The notes under the pieces: model-generated | The model's input: only the letters and a program-made list of their open reading frames with translations | Database searches by the model: none | Told to the model about the DNA's origin: nothing | Origin: Brachionus manjavacas | Lineage: Eukaryota; Rotifera; Eurotatoria; Ploima; Brachionidae | Length of the DNA stretch: 64,000 nt | Assembly (NCBI GenBank): GCA_019054805.1 | Contig: JAHQIY010000021.1 | Span: 248,001 to 312,000 of the forward strand | Reading direction: 5' to 3' | Shown here: positions 45,633 to 55,562 of the stretch, piece after piece | How the letters are laid out: each line of letters begins with the position of its first letter | Numbering within the stretch: the first letter of the stretch is position 1 | Made by a program: the position numbers and the translations under genes

Positions 45633-46808
45633 TTATATTAATTTGTTAATATTATAATTAAACATTTTGCTTCCTAATGTTTTTTGGCTATTAATATAAT
45701 GCTTAGCCAATGCAATACACTTTATATCTTCTATGGTAAAATTAAACTTAACGTTGCTACTTTGCAAATAATTATATACATTATTATAAAAATAATAGTT
45801 TAATACTTTACTTAATTTTATAATATTAATATTATTAGCTGTAACAATTATATTACTACCACTTAGTAAACTTTTGTTTAACTTAATTAACCCTTGTATA
45901 AAAGCATTAGCGGTTGTATCTACCGCTTGTTGTAAATTAGAGTACGCAACCTGCACACCTTGTTGCTGAATTACTTTGCCTGTTAAGTTAGAATCGGTGT
46001 TTCTAATATAATGAATTAACCAATCTAAATTTTGGTTGTTATTAAAGGCTTCTAGCTTGCTTATGCTTTTTTGCAATATGCTATTACCACCAGAGTTTAT
46101 ATAATAGTACTGCTGTTTATTTTGCCCACTTATTGCCATAAAGCTAGTGCTACAACCAATGTGTATGTGTACACTATTGTTTAATTTTAATAAATTTTGC
46201 ATAGATAACGGTAAATGCACAATACCTAATAAGTTTAACGAAAGTACATCTACCACTGTAAGTAAATTACTAAAAAAAGTGTTTTCTACTGCGGTAATTG
46301 TTACATTAATAGCTAAGTTATTGGCGTGTGTGTTTAAATATTCTTTGGTGTCTATACCATCTATAAATACATTGTTGGTTTGTACATCTACAATACTGTA
46401 TCCGTTTAAATTAGTGGCTTGATAATTTTGCAAAAAACCTGTTAGTTCAACATCTTTTTTGGTAATAACTTTATTAAGCTTGTTGTTGTAAGTGGTATTA
46501 ACTATTTTGGTTAATTTAAAGTTAGATGCAAAAACCACATTATTAATTTTAAAATTACACATTACTTCTAACTTGCTTATTAGGCTTGCAATGCTACTCC
46601 ATGCTTTGGCTACATCTGTTATACCATTAACGCTAAAACCATTGGCTACTACTTTAGCGGTGGCTAGGTAGTTATCTTGGTTATTTTCGTAGTTTACTAC
46701 GCAACCTAGTAGGTCGTCTTCGTTTATATCTATAACCACAAACTTAAGACTATACGCACCACTATATAAGCTTTGCAAAAGCGAGCTTTTAAACAAATTT
46801 TTTATCAT
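45633..46808 (-). CDS. ftsA: Cell division protein FtsA, strongly diverged
   Basis: Assigned mainly by position (ftsQ-ftsA-ftsZ) and length (391 residues). In other FtsA proteins an actin-like core binds ATP through a DxGSSK loop near the N-terminus. Here the matching region reads YSGAYSLKFVVID without the Asp and Ser-Lys pair. A second phosphate-loop candidate, HIHIGCSTSFMAI (about residue 216), is preserved only in outline. The C-terminus ends FNYNINKLI and does not look like the amphipathic membrane-binding helix of typical FtsA. It may be a non-ATP-binding FtsA. Gene sits five bases after ftsQ. Confidence 0.7.
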   Translation of the reverse strand: MIKNLFKSSLLQSLYSGAYSLKFVVIDINEDDLLGCVVNYENNQDNYLATAKVVANGFSVNGITDVAKAWSSIASLISKLEVMCNFKINNVVFASNFKLTKIVNTTYNNKLNKVITKKDVELTGFLQNYQATNLNGYSIVDVQTNNVFIDGIDTKEYLNTHANNLAINVTITAVENTFFSNLLTVVDVLSLNLLGIVHLPLSMQNLLKLNNSVHIHIGCSTSFMAISGQNKQQYYYINSGGNSILQKSISKLEAFNNNQNLDWLIHYIRNTDSNLTGKVIQQQGVQVAYSNLQQAVDTTANAFIQGLIKLNKSLLSGSNIIVTANNINIIKLSKVLNYYFYNNVYNYLQSSNVKFNFTIEDIKCIALAKHYINSQKTLGSKMFNYNINKLI

Positions 46809-46812
46809 AATA

Positions 46813-47562
46813 TTACCTATATAAAACCTTGTTTACCGCAGATAAATCTATATATTTGGTTACAGCATTAAAGCCGTATGCTTTTTTAAATTGCAATAAT
46901 TTTGCATAAGCATTGCTTAGGTTGTTTTCTGGTAGTTTTATATAAACACCATTATGTAAGGTAATTACCCAGTTTAAACCATTAAAGGTTAATAGTTTAA
47001 TTTGTTTTAGCAAATCTAAATCTTTGTACATTAAAAACCTAAGCTCCTCTATATTATTTAGTGCTTCTTGTCCTTCTTTAATAACTATTAGTTTATCTAA
47101 AGAAAATGCTAGTTTTTTTGTAACCACTTTGTTTTTACTATCTATTATTTTATATGTATTGTTATCGTTTAACCATACAAAGTAAGGGTTTTGCTCTAGT
47201 ATAGAAATGGTAATTTTACCATTTAAATTTTTATGCACGCTGGCGTTTCTAACCCAACCTCTACTTAGTACTTCTTGTTTTAAATCGTTAACCGGAATAT
47301 CTACAATAGGTTTACCAATTAACGGGGTTAAATCTTTTTGTAAATTTTGCTTAGCCACGGCAGAAGCCCCAACAATTTGTATTTGCTTAACCGTAACTGT
47401 ATTTAAAAAACCCACTATTTTTACCACAAATAAAGTAACTACAAATATAAAAACTATGCTAAAAAAAGCTAGCAGGCTTTTAGTTGCAGAAATTTTACCT
47501 AACGAAAACTTAAAGCTAGGTTTGGTAAAATTTTTTTTATTATTTTTGTGTTTTTTACGCAT
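46813..47562 (-). CDS. ftsQ: Cell division protein FtsQ
   Basis: 249 residues: a Lys-rich cytoplasmic N-terminus, a single helix (about residues 31-53, LLAFFSIVFIFVVTLF), a POTRA domain (VTVKQIQIVGASAVAKQNL ... GWVRNASVHKNLNGKITISILEQ) and the FtsQ beta domain with EQNPYFVWLND and NGVYIKLPENN. In the divisome it links FtsL/FtsB to the ring. Order ddl-ftsQ-ftsA-ftsZ is standard. Confidence 0.92.
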   Translation of the reverse strand: MRKKHKNNKKNFTKPSFKFSLGKISATKSLLAFFSIVFIFVVTLFVVKIVGFLNTVTVKQIQIVGASAVAKQNLQKDLTPLIGKPIVDIPVNDLKQEVLSRGWVRNASVHKNLNGKITISILEQNPYFVWLNDNNTYKIIDSKNKVVTKKLAFSLDKLIVIKEGQEALNNIEELRFLMYKDLDLLKQIKLLTFNGLNWVITLHNGVYIKLPENNLSNAYAKLLQFKKAYGFNAVTKYIDLSAVNKVLYR

Positions 47563-47636
47563 ATAAAAATTTTAAATTGGTTATAATTATAGATATTAAT
47601 ATATAGTAGCAAAAAACAATAAACAAAAAATTAACT

Positions 47637-48566
47637 TTACAAATTATATTTAGCAGAAGCAAGTATACGCAAGCATAACTCGGCGTAATCTATACCGCAT
47701 TCTTGGGCTTGTTCTGGTAATAAAGATGTTGGGGTTAAACCTGGTTGCGTGTTAATTTCTAAAAAATAAGGTACCATGTTGTGGTTTACAATAAAATCTA
47801 CTCTGGCGGCACCATTAATAGATAACACATTACACAAATTAGCACTAAAGTTTTTCATTTTTGTAATTGCTTGGCTACTAACGTGCTTAGGTGGTATTAA
47901 ATGTTTAGATTGGTTGGCTTTGTATTTTGCACTGTAATCGTAAAAATTATTAAGCGGAATAATCTCGGTAACGCCCAGCACGTTGCCGTCTAGCACGCCT
48001 ACTGTGCATTCGTAACCACTAATGTATTCTTCTAGCATTACAAAAGGTAAGTGGCTTACTTGCTTAATAGCATTTTGTAAATCGGTGGCATTATTAACAA
48101 TAAACACATTACTGCTAGAACCATCTTGAATTGGTTTTAACACAAACGGATAATTAATTGGTAAATTATTAACATTTAAACTACTAGGGCAAGCTTTAAT
48201 GTGTTTTGCCACAAACATATTGCAAGCTTTAGCTATTTCTTTGCTTATAAGTTTGTTCATTGCTACGGCAGATGTAACCACACCACTGTAAGTATACGGA
48301 ATTTGGTATAAATCTAATACTGCTTGAATGCGTCCGTCTTCGCCATTTACACCGTGCAGTGCGTTAAAAATTACAATATTAGGATTGTTGTGTAAAAAAT
48401 TACAAAACTGGTTAATATTGCTAGTTAATGTGTATGTTGTTACTTTTATGTTGTTTTGCTTAATAAAATTACAATTTTTTAAGGCATTAAACACAGATGT
48501 TCCTGTAACTATAGAAACATCTTTTTCGCTAGAGGTTCCGCCCATTAAAACAACTATATCTCTCAT
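47637..48566 (-). CDS. ddl: D-alanine-D-alanine ligase
   Basis: ATP-grasp enzyme making the D-Ala-D-Ala dipeptide added by MurF. 309 residues with LMGGTSSEKDVSI at the N-terminus, ALHGVNGEDGRIQ (about residue 70), PFVLKPIQDGSSSNV (ATP-grasp) and the C-terminal INGAARVDFIVN and LEINTQPGLTPTSL. The HGVNGEDG block is the DdlB-like D-Ala-binding region. It lies 31 bases after murB. Confidence 0.95.
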   Translation of the reverse strand: MRDIVVLMGGTSSEKDVSIVTGTSVFNALKNCNFIKQNNIKVTTYTLTSNINQFCNFLHNNPNIVIFNALHGVNGEDGRIQAVLDLYQIPYTYSGVVTSAVAMNKLISKEIAKACNMFVAKHIKACPSSLNVNNLPINYPFVLKPIQDGSSSNVFIVNNATDLQNAIKQVSHLPFVMLEEYISGYECTVGVLDGNVLGVTEIIPLNNFYDYSAKYKANQSKHLIPPKHVSSQAITKMKNFSANLCNVLSINGAARVDFIVNHNMVPYFLEINTQPGLTPTSLLPEQAQECGIDYAELCLRILASAKYNL

Positions 48567-48596
48567 TTTTATGTAAACTCCTGTTATAAATTTTTA

Positions 48597-49475
48597 TTAC
48601 TGTATAATTTTTATTTCTGGTTTTAACTTTATATTAAATAGCTTGTATACCTGCTGTTGTGCTGTGGTTATTAGGGTGTAAACATCGTTAAAGCTAGCAT
48701 TGTTAAAGTTAACAATAAAGTTACAATGTTTTTCGCTAAATTTTGCCCCACCAACGGTAAACCCACGCAAACCGGCTTTGTCTATTAGTTCCCAAGCTTT
48801 GTAGCCTGTAGGGTTAGCAAAAGTAGACCCACCAGTTAAAACTTTATTAGGTTGATTTTGTAAACGCATTTGCTTAATTTCTGCCATTTTTGTATCTATT
48901 TGCTGTTTATTACCTAAATTTATATTAATGCTGGCGGTTATAAAAATAGCAAAGTTTTTTAAAGCGTTGGCACGGTAGCTAAAACCCATTTGCTGGTTGC
49001 TAATGGTTTGTAATTGTGCATTGCGTGTAAGCATGGTAACATCTTTAACAATATCTTTAAATTCGCTACCAAAAGCACCGGCGTTCATTGCTATACCGCC
49101 ACCTATGCTTCCTGGAATACCACTTAAAAACTCTAACCCAGTAATATTATTGCTAGCGGCAAAATTAGCTAAAGTTAAGTTACTAACGCCTGCTTCTGCA
49201 AGTAAAGTGTTGCTATTTAACACTACAATATTATTTAAATAATTTAACTTTATAACCAACCCTTTTACTACGCCTTGGGTTATTAAAATGTTAGACCCCG
49301 CCCCAAGCACAGTAATGTCAATATCTGCAGGCAATTGGGTTAATAAATTTTGCAAATCTGCCACACTGGTTGGCATATAAAAATACTGTGCGGTACCGCC
49401 TATTTTAAACCAACTTAAATTTTTTAAATTATAATTAACTTTTATATCAAAGTTATTAAGCCATTTCTTTGTCAT
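48597..49475 (-). CDS. murB: UDP-N-acetylenolpyruvoylglucosamine reductase
   Basis: FAD enzyme making UDP-MurNAc. 292 residues (type II MurB, without the extra domain of E. coli): WFKIGGTAQYF, FAD-binding VLGAGSNILI and GLEFLSGIPGSIGG, the catalytic-site SFSYR-like GFSYRANAL and the GGSTFANPTGYKAWELID stretch. Its first 20 bases overlap the end of murC, so translation is coupled. Confidence 0.95.
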   Translation of the reverse strand: MTKKWLNNFDIKVNYNLKNLSWFKIGGTAQYFYMPTSVADLQNLLTQLPADIDITVLGAGSNILITQGVVKGLVIKLNYLNNIVVLNSNTLLAEAGVSNLTLANFAASNNITGLEFLSGIPGSIGGGIAMNAGAFGSEFKDIVKDVTMLTRNAQLQTISNQQMGFSYRANALKNFAIFITASININLGNKQQIDTKMAEIKQMRLQNQPNKVLTGGSTFANPTGYKAWELIDKAGLRGFTVGGAKFSEKHCNFIVNFNNASFNDVYTLITTAQQQVYKLFNIKLKPEIKIIQ

Positions 49476-50892
49476 TTTCTTTTAATTGTTTTAAAGTATT
49501 TTCTGCTATAGTGCTAATGCTTCCTGCTCCTAAAAACAAAGCCATTTCTACAGAGTCGTTACTAATTATACTATTTACAACATCTGGTAAATTATTAACA
49601 TTATTAACGTATATAACGTGTTTGTGCCCGTATTTTTGCATGTTTTCTACTAAAGTTTCTGCATTGTAGTTAGGTATTGGGGTTTCGTTAGCACTGTAAA
49701 CATCTAGCACTATTACATAATGTGCCCTACTAACGCATTTAGCAAAGCCGTTAAAGTGGTCTTTTAATCTAGAATATCTATGGGGTTGCACTACGGCTAA
49801 TATTTTGCCTTTATCGTCTAAAATTTCGTTTGCCGAGTTTATAACCGCTTCAATTTCCGAAGGATGATGGCCGTAATCATCTATAAAAACTACTTTATTA
49901 TAACTACCTATTTTAGAAAACCTACGCTTTATGCCTGTAAAATTAGCTAAGGCTTCTCTAATGTTTTGCTCTGGCACATCTATGTTATTAGCAACGGCAA
50001 AAGCGGCGCAACAGTTTAAAACGTTGTGGTGGCCGTGCATATTTAGCTCTATATCTTTAAATTCTTTGTGGGTGTTGTTGTAAGTGCAAATAATATCAAA
50101 CATAGTGTTTGATTTATTGTATCTAATATTTTCTACACGGTAATCTGCCTGTGGCGAAGTACCATAAGTAATGGTTTGGTTGTTAACAATTTTAGGTAAA
50201 ATATCTTGTACGCCTTTGTCATCGGTACATAAAACCGAAAACCCCGAAAATGGAGTATTGTGTAAAAACTTAATAAAATGATTTTTTAAATTTTCGTAAT
50301 TGCCGTAATGCTCCATGTGTTCGGCTTCTATATTGGTAACTACCGAAATTGTGGCGGGTAAGTCTAAAAAAGAACCGTCGGACTCATCGGTTTCTGCAAC
50401 TAACCAATTGCTTAAACCGTATCTAGAATTTTTACCCCACGAATTTACCACACCACCAATAATTGCTGTGGGGTCGTAACTTGCGGTTTGCAAAATATGT
50501 GCTATTAAAGATGTAGTTGTGGTTTTGCCGTGGGTTCCTGCTACGGCAATGCTCCATTTATAACGCATTAGTTCGGCTAACATTTTGCCACGTTTAAAAA
50601 TTGGCAAGCCTAATTTGTTGGCGTGCTGTACTTCTGGGTTATCTGGCTTTATAGCAGAACTAACCACTACAGAATCTGCATTTACAATATTGCTAGCACT
50701 ATGCCCTATAAATACCTTTACCCCTAATTGTTGCAATGCGGTAATGTTTGGGTTTTCTTTAACATCGCTACCTTGTATGGTAAAACCTAACTGTAAAAAC
50801 ATGCTGGCTAAACCGCTCATTCCTATTCCGCCTATACCAACAAAGTGTATGGTTTTTACTTTAGAAAACGGGGTGTTTAAATATTTTTCCAT
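49456..50892 (-). CDS. murC: UDP-N-acetylmuramate-L-alanine ligase
   Basis: First Mur ligase, adds L-Ala to UDP-MurNAc. 478 residues: IHFVGIGGIGMSGLA at the N-terminus, the ATP loop AGTHGKTTTTSL (about residues 117-128), the EADESDGSFL-like AETDESDGSFL and DDYGHHPSEI (about 333-342), all diagnostic of MurC rather than MurD-F. It overlaps murB and follows murG by 20 bases. Confidence 0.96.
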   Translation of the reverse strand: MEKYLNTPFSKVKTIHFVGIGGIGMSGLASMFLQLGFTIQGSDVKENPNITALQQLGVKVFIGHSASNIVNADSVVVSSAIKPDNPEVQHANKLGLPIFKRGKMLAELMRYKWSIAVAGTHGKTTTTSLIAHILQTASYDPTAIIGGVVNSWGKNSRYGLSNWLVAETDESDGSFLDLPATISVVTNIEAEHMEHYGNYENLKNHFIKFLHNTPFSGFSVLCTDDKGVQDILPKIVNNQTITYGTSPQADYRVENIRYNKSNTMFDIICTYNNTHKEFKDIELNMHGHHNVLNCCAAFAVANNIDVPEQNIREALANFTGIKRRFSKIGSYNKVVFIDDYGHHPSEIEAVINSANEILDDKGKILAVVQPHRYSRLKDHFNGFAKCVSRAHYVIVLDVYSANETPIPNYNAETLVENMQKYGHKHVIYVNNVNNLPDVVNSIISNDSVEMALFLGAGSISTIAENTLKQLKENDKEMA

Positions 50893-50912
50893 ATATTTCT
50901 CTTTTCTTTTTT

Positions 50913-51980
50913 TTATTTATCTATATTTTTAATTAATTGTAACAACAATGTACTAGCATTTGGTAAATTGTTTATAATATTTTTATTATTAATTGTATTA
51001 TTTAACAATTTTTGTAAATAGTCTAGTAAAACATTTTCATTAAAATCATCTTGCAACACTAAATCGCAATTAAAGTTGCTTTGGGCGTAAGCCGCATTGT
51101 AATACTGATGATTATGTGCAGACTGCTTAAAAGGTACAAAAACCGCAAATTTATTAAGTGTGGCTATTTCAAATACTGTAGATGCTCCACTGCGGGCAAT
51201 TACTAAATTACTGTTGTTTATTAAATCTAAAGAATTGTTAAAAAAATCGCTTACCGTGTAGTTAACCAAGCTTTGTTGCCACAAAGCATTAACTTGTGGC
51301 CACTTGGCCTTTATACATTGATGATAAACCACAAACATACTTTGTTGCTTAGGGCTTAATTTTAAAAATGCTTTAGGTATACTGCTGGCAAATACGCTTG
51401 CCCCTAAAGACCCACCAATAATAAAAACATTAATTTTATTGTTATTGCTATAGTTAGCAGATAAATTATAAATATTATTACGCAACGGTAAGCCGGTATT
51501 AATTACCTTTTGTTGATATTTTGCATTAATATTTTTAGTATTATTAAAGCTAGTGGCTAATACACTGGCTAGCGGTAAAAATATTTTATTGGTTTTGCCT
51601 AATACCGAATTTTGTTCGTGCATAATAATTTTAATACCTAACAATTTAGCACACAGCATGGTTGGCACGCTAGAGTATCCGCCAAAACTAACCAAAACAT
51701 TAGGTTGATACTGTAAAAATAAAAATAACGCTTGCCAAAAACCAATAAAATTTAAAAAAATTATTTTTAATATAGTGCTTAATTTTTTATTATTAAGCCC
51801 GCTAGATTGCACGGTGTGTAGTTTTATGCTAGTGTGCCAAAAGTTATTAAATTTTTTAGCACGGTTATCGGTTATGGCTATAACTTTATAATTGTGTTGT
51901 AATAATTGTTGGCTTAGGGCTATTGCCGGAAAAACATGCCCTCCGGTGCCTCCGGTACTAAGAGCTATGGTTTTTATCAT
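50913..51980 (-). CDS. murG: Undecaprenyldiphospho-muramoylpentapeptide N-acetylglucosaminyltransferase
   Basis: Adds GlcNAc to lipid I to form lipid II at the inner membrane. 355 residues from the ATG at 51980 (a TTG six bases further upstream is also open). Visible: the glycine-rich lipid I loop STGGTGGHVFPA, SFGGYSSVP, HEQNSVLGKTN, IIGGSLGA, VIARSGASTVFE and FKQSAHNHQYYNA. The overlap with ftsW (about 23 bases) implies coupling. Confidence 0.95.
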   Translation of the reverse strand: MIKTIALSTGGTGGHVFPAIALSQQLLQHNYKVIAITDNRAKKFNNFWHTSIKLHTVQSSGLNNKKLSTILKIIFLNFIGFWQALFLFLQYQPNVLVSFGGYSSVPTMLCAKLLGIKIIMHEQNSVLGKTNKIFLPLASVLATSFNNTKNINAKYQQKVINTGLPLRNNIYNLSANYSNNNKINVFIIGGSLGASVFASSIPKAFLKLSPKQQSMFVVYHQCIKAKWPQVNALWQQSLVNYTVSDFFNNSLDLINNSNLVIARSGASTVFEIATLNKFAVFVPFKQSAHNHQYYNAAYAQSNFNCDLVLQDDFNENVLLDYLQKLLNNTINNKNIINNLPNASTLLLQLIKNIDK

Positions 51981-53079
51981 ATACAATATTCTTTTTAGTT
52001 AAATTTATTAGCAAGCCAAATAAAAGCATACTTGCCATTAAAGACGATCCACCGTAAGATATTATTGGTAGGGTCATTCCTTTAGTAGGAATTAAGTTTA
52101 AATTAGAAGCCATATGTATAAAACTTTGAAAACCCAACAAACTGGCTAACCCCACTAAGCTAAACTTTTTAGTGATATTATTAGTTTTACTGGCAACATT
52201 AATACAAGTAATAACTACCGATGCATAAATTAGTATTATAAATAAATTAAAAATTAAACCAAATTCTTCGGCCGCTACGGTAAAAATAAAATCGGTGTGG
52301 CTATCTGGTAAATATTTTTTTACTTCGCCCATTCCGGCTCCTTTGCCAAAAATCTTGCCTTCTATTATAGATTGCGTTGCTTTAGATATTTGATAACTGG
52401 CTTGTTCGGAAAAAAAACTATTTATTCTGTACGCCACATGCGAAAACAAAAAATAAGTACCGCTTAATAATATAACGCCAACCACAGCTAAGCCTGCTAT
52501 TAAAACCCAACTTACCTGCGTTATAAATAATATGGCACCAAACATTAGGCTGGTTAGCACGGTCATTCCTAAATCTGGCTGTATTAACAAACTACCAGCA
52601 CATAAAGCAAAAACTATTGTAATAATAATATATGCAGTAAGCTTATAGTTATGAAACTTACCCCAAATTATAGCCAAAAATGGCGTAAAAAAAACTTTTA
52701 AAAACTCCGAAGGCTGTAACGAAAAACCAAATAAATACAACCAACGCCTTGCCCCTTTAATTTCGGTACCTATGGCAAAAACAAGCCAAACCAACACAAG
52801 GCTACCTATAAACCCTATAATTATAAATTTTTGTAAATTACTAGCAGATAAATTAGCCACTACCAACAAAATTACAAAAGATACCGCCAAATAAAAAAAA
52901 TGATGCTTAATAAAATAAAATGGTTCTTTGTTAATTCTAATGGCTACAAACATAGAGCTAGTTAACACCAAAACCGAACTAATAATTACCAACAAAACAA
53001 GTGCCACAATTATATTGCGATTTAAAGACCACCTAAAAGATGAAACCATACGTAAATATGCGTTGTAAAAGCTAACCAT
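51958..53079 (-). CDS. ftsW: Septal peptidoglycan glycosyltransferase FtsW
   Basis: SEDS-family lipid II polymerase working with FtsI. 373 residues with about ten helices. The family signatures are FAIGTEIKGARRWL near residue 105, QPSEFLK (about 122), the catalytic Asp in QPDLGMT (about 168) and SYGGSSLMASM near the C-terminus. The first ten residues before a second Met (MVSSFRW) may not be translated. Confidence 0.95.
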   Translation of the reverse strand: MVSFYNAYLRMVSSFRWSLNRNIIVALVLLVIISSVLVLTSSMFVAIRINKEPFYFIKHHFFYLAVSFVILLVVANLSASNLQKFIIIGFIGSLVLVWLVFAIGTEIKGARRWLYLFGFSLQPSEFLKVFFTPFLAIIWGKFHNYKLTAYIIITIVFALCAGSLLIQPDLGMTVLTSLMFGAILFITQVSWVLIAGLAVVGVILLSGTYFLFSHVAYRINSFFSEQASYQISKATQSIIEGKIFGKGAGMGEVKKYLPDSHTDFIFTVAAEEFGLIFNLFIILIYASVVITCINVASKTNNITKKFSLVGLASLLGFQSFIHMASNLNLIPTKGMTLPIISYGGSSLMASMLLFGLLINLTKKNIVYDKNHSS

Positions 53080-53130
53080 TTTTATGCTGTAAATTAATTA
53101 AGTTTATATATAACTTTACTATATAACTTA

Positions 53131-54486
53131 TTAAGATTTATTTAAGTGATTTATTAAATTATTTACTGCTTGGGTAAATACTTGCCCTCTATGATTATAG
53201 TTGTTAAACATATCAAACGAAGCACAAGCAGGCGAAAGCATTACCGTTGCATTACCTAAACCGTTGGCAATACAATAATTATAAGCAATACTAACCGCAT
53301 TACTTAAAGTGTTGGCGGTGCTAAAATTTATATTGTTAGCTTGTAAAATGTTGGCAAACAAACTACTGCTTTTACCAATTAAAACTATATGTTGCACTGT
53401 TTTGTGGTTTGCTGTATTGTTGGTGGTTGTATTAAAATATGGCAATAAAATATCTAAATTATTAACTTTATTAATTCCGCCTAAAATTAACACTACATTG
53501 TTAAAGCTATTTAAAGCCACTTGGGTAGATTCTAAATTAGTTGCTTTGCTATCGTTTACAAAGGTAACGTTGTTAAATGTTGCTACTATTTGTTGCCTGT
53601 GTGGTAGCCCTGTAAAAGTTGCTATAGCCTTTTGTATATGGCTAGATTCTATTTGTAAAAAATTACAAATATACCAACAAAACAACATATTTTGCAAGTT
53701 ATGTTTGCCTTTTAAGTATTTTGTGGTAAATGATTTTTTATTTTGCTGTACATTAACAATAGTAATATTTTGTAAATTTATTTTACTTTTGTGTTCTTGT
53801 AACAAGCTATCTAATAACGCTAAGCCGTTTTGTTGCATGTTGTTAAAAATGTTAAGTTTGGCGTTAACATAATTAGCAAAACTGCCGTGGTAATCTAAGT
53901 GGTCTGGCTGTATATTTAATATGGCACTTACATAAAAATTAGGTTTATTAATTAATTGTAGTTGGTACGAAGAAAGCTCTAACACTATATACTTATAATT
54001 ATTTAAATTTACACTTAAACAAGCAACGCCAATATTACCTAACAGTACACTACTAAGTTTATTTTGTTGCAAAACGTGTTGCACAAGGCTAGCGGTGGTA
54101 GATTTACCATTAGTGCCGGTTATTGCTATATATTTATGGTTGGGGTAAAAATGTAACATAACCTGAACATCGCAAATAATTTGCAAATTATTGTTTGTTG
54201 CTTGGTTGTGTGCGTTAACAAGATTAACCAAATTGTGCTTAATAGGATAATGCAACGCAATACCGGGCGAAACCACAATAAAATCGGTTGTGTTTAGGTT
54301 CCACTGTGTGTAATTAGCAATATTAAAGCCTTGTTGTAGATATTTAGTTACAGTTGTTGGGTTATCATCAAAGGCTACTACACTATAGCCTTTATTTTTA
54401 AAAAAGTTATAGGTTGCTATTCCGCTTATACCAAGCCCCAATATGGCTACGCTTTTGTGTTTATATAAACTGTTTATATTTTGCAT
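53131..54486 (-). CDS. murD: UDP-N-acetylmuramoylalanine-D-glutamate ligase
   Basis: Adds D-Glu. 451 residues: N-terminal VAILGLGISGIATYNFF, ATP loop ITGTNGKSTTASLV (about residues 121-134), LELSSYQLQ, NIQPDHLDYHG and FVNDSKATN (the MurD-specific C-domain start), then SPACASFDMFNNYNHRG. Only two bases separate it from mraY. Confidence 0.96.
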   Translation of the reverse strand: MQNINSLYKHKSVAILGLGISGIATYNFFKNKGYSVVAFDDNPTTVTKYLQQGFNIANYTQWNLNTTDFIVVSPGIALHYPIKHNLVNLVNAHNQATNNNLQIICDVQVMLHFYPNHKYIAITGTNGKSTTASLVQHVLQQNKLSSVLLGNIGVACLSVNLNNYKYIVLELSSYQLQLINKPNFYVSAILNIQPDHLDYHGSFANYVNAKLNIFNNMQQNGLALLDSLLQEHKSKINLQNITIVNVQQNKKSFTTKYLKGKHNLQNMLFCWYICNFLQIESSHIQKAIATFTGLPHRQQIVATFNNVTFVNDSKATNLESTQVALNSFNNVVLILGGINKVNNLDILLPYFNTTTNNTANHKTVQHIVLIGKSSSLFANILQANNINFSTANTLSNAVSIAYNYCIANGLGNATVMLSPACASFDMFNNYNHRGQVFTQAVNNLINHLNKS

Positions 54487-54488
54487 AG

Positions 54489-55562
54489 TTAATTACCAAA
54501 AAATATTAATACTGCAAGCCCTAAAATTACAAATACCATTGTTAGTATATACATACGTGCCACAACTTTGCTTTCTGCTATACCTTTTTGTTCAAAATGA
54601 TGATGCAACGGTGCCATTAAAAACAAACGCTTACCTTTGCTTAACTTAAAGTAATACACTTGCAAAATTACAGATAAACTTTCTAATACAAAAATTAAAC
54701 CAACTATAGCTAAAAATACTTCTTGCTTTAAAGCCACAGCTATTACGCCTATTGCACCGCCTAAAGTTAACGAGCCCACGTCTCCCATAAAAATTTGTGC
54801 AGGAGCAGAATTAACCCACAAAAAACCCAATACCGAGCCCATTAAAGCAGATATTATTACCGCCACAGGTAATATATTAACTATATATTTAGCAGAAAAA
54901 TTAACTGTAACATTAGGTAGTAAATTAAAATACACCAAAACAATATAAATTAAAAACGCTAACAAAACTAAAAATGCTTGTTGCGATGCTAAACCGTCTA
55001 AACCATCGGTTAAATTAACACTGTTTGCAGTGCCTACCACCACAAAACAACCAAACAACAAGCTAACAACAAGGCCTACACTTATAAAACTAACCGAACT
55101 AAATAAAATATTAATACTGCTACTAACGTTATCTTGATATTGCATAAACGTATAAATTGCTAATGCAGAAAATAAAAAACCCACCGCTAGCCTTAGCTTG
55201 CCAGATAACCCTTTAGAATTATTGTAGGCTAATTTTAGGTAATCATCTATAAATCCAATTACGGCAAAACCTAAAATTACCAACAAAATACTAACATTAA
55301 ACCAATTAAAATACGGCAACCATATTATGGTAGAAAACAAAAAAGTAAATATAATTAATAACCCACCTAACGCAGGAGTACCCTGCTTTTGCAAATGAGT
55401 TTTAGGGCCATCTGTTCTTATAGGTTGTAAAGACTTTTTTAAGCTTAAAATAAAACTAATAAAATTATTGGCTAGCAACAAACTTAAAGCAAAACTGGTT
55501 AAAAATGCTAAAAAAATGCTACTAAATAAATTAAGCGGATGTGTTAAAAAAAAATTAATCAT
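54489..55562 (-). CDS. mraY: Phospho-N-acetylmuramoyl-pentapeptide transferase
   Basis: Integral membrane enzyme attaching phospho-MurNAc-pentapeptide to undecaprenyl phosphate (lipid I). 357 residues, about ten helices. Motifs: GPKTHLQKQGTPALGGLL, GFIDDYLK (catalytic Asp pair), NSVNLTDGLDGLA, FMGDVGSLTLGG and PLHHHFEQKG near the end. It overlaps murF by eight bases. Confidence 0.96.
   Translation of the reverse strand: MINFFLTHPLNLFSSIFLAFLTSFALSLLLANNFISFILSLKKSLQPIRTDGPKTHLQKQGTPALGGLLIIFTFLFSTIIWLPYFNWFNVSILLVILGFAVIGFIDDYLKLAYNNSKGLSGKLRLAVGFLFSALAIYTFMQYQDNVSSSINILFSSVSFISVGLVVSLLFGCFVVVGTANSVNLTDGLDGLASQQAFLVLLAFLIYIVLVYFNLLPNVTVNFSAKYIVNILPVAVIISALMGSVLGFLWVNSAPAQIFMGDVGSLTLGGAIGVIAVALKQEVFLAIVGLIFVLESLSVILQVYYFKLSKGKRLFLMAPLHHHFEQKGIAESKVVARMYILTMVFVILGLAVLIFFGN

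Noticed and set aside
53309..53872. 187-codon open frame antisense to murD
   Set aside because: Composition is Leu/Lys/Cys-rich nonsense typical of a shadow frame, and murD motifs cover the same bases.
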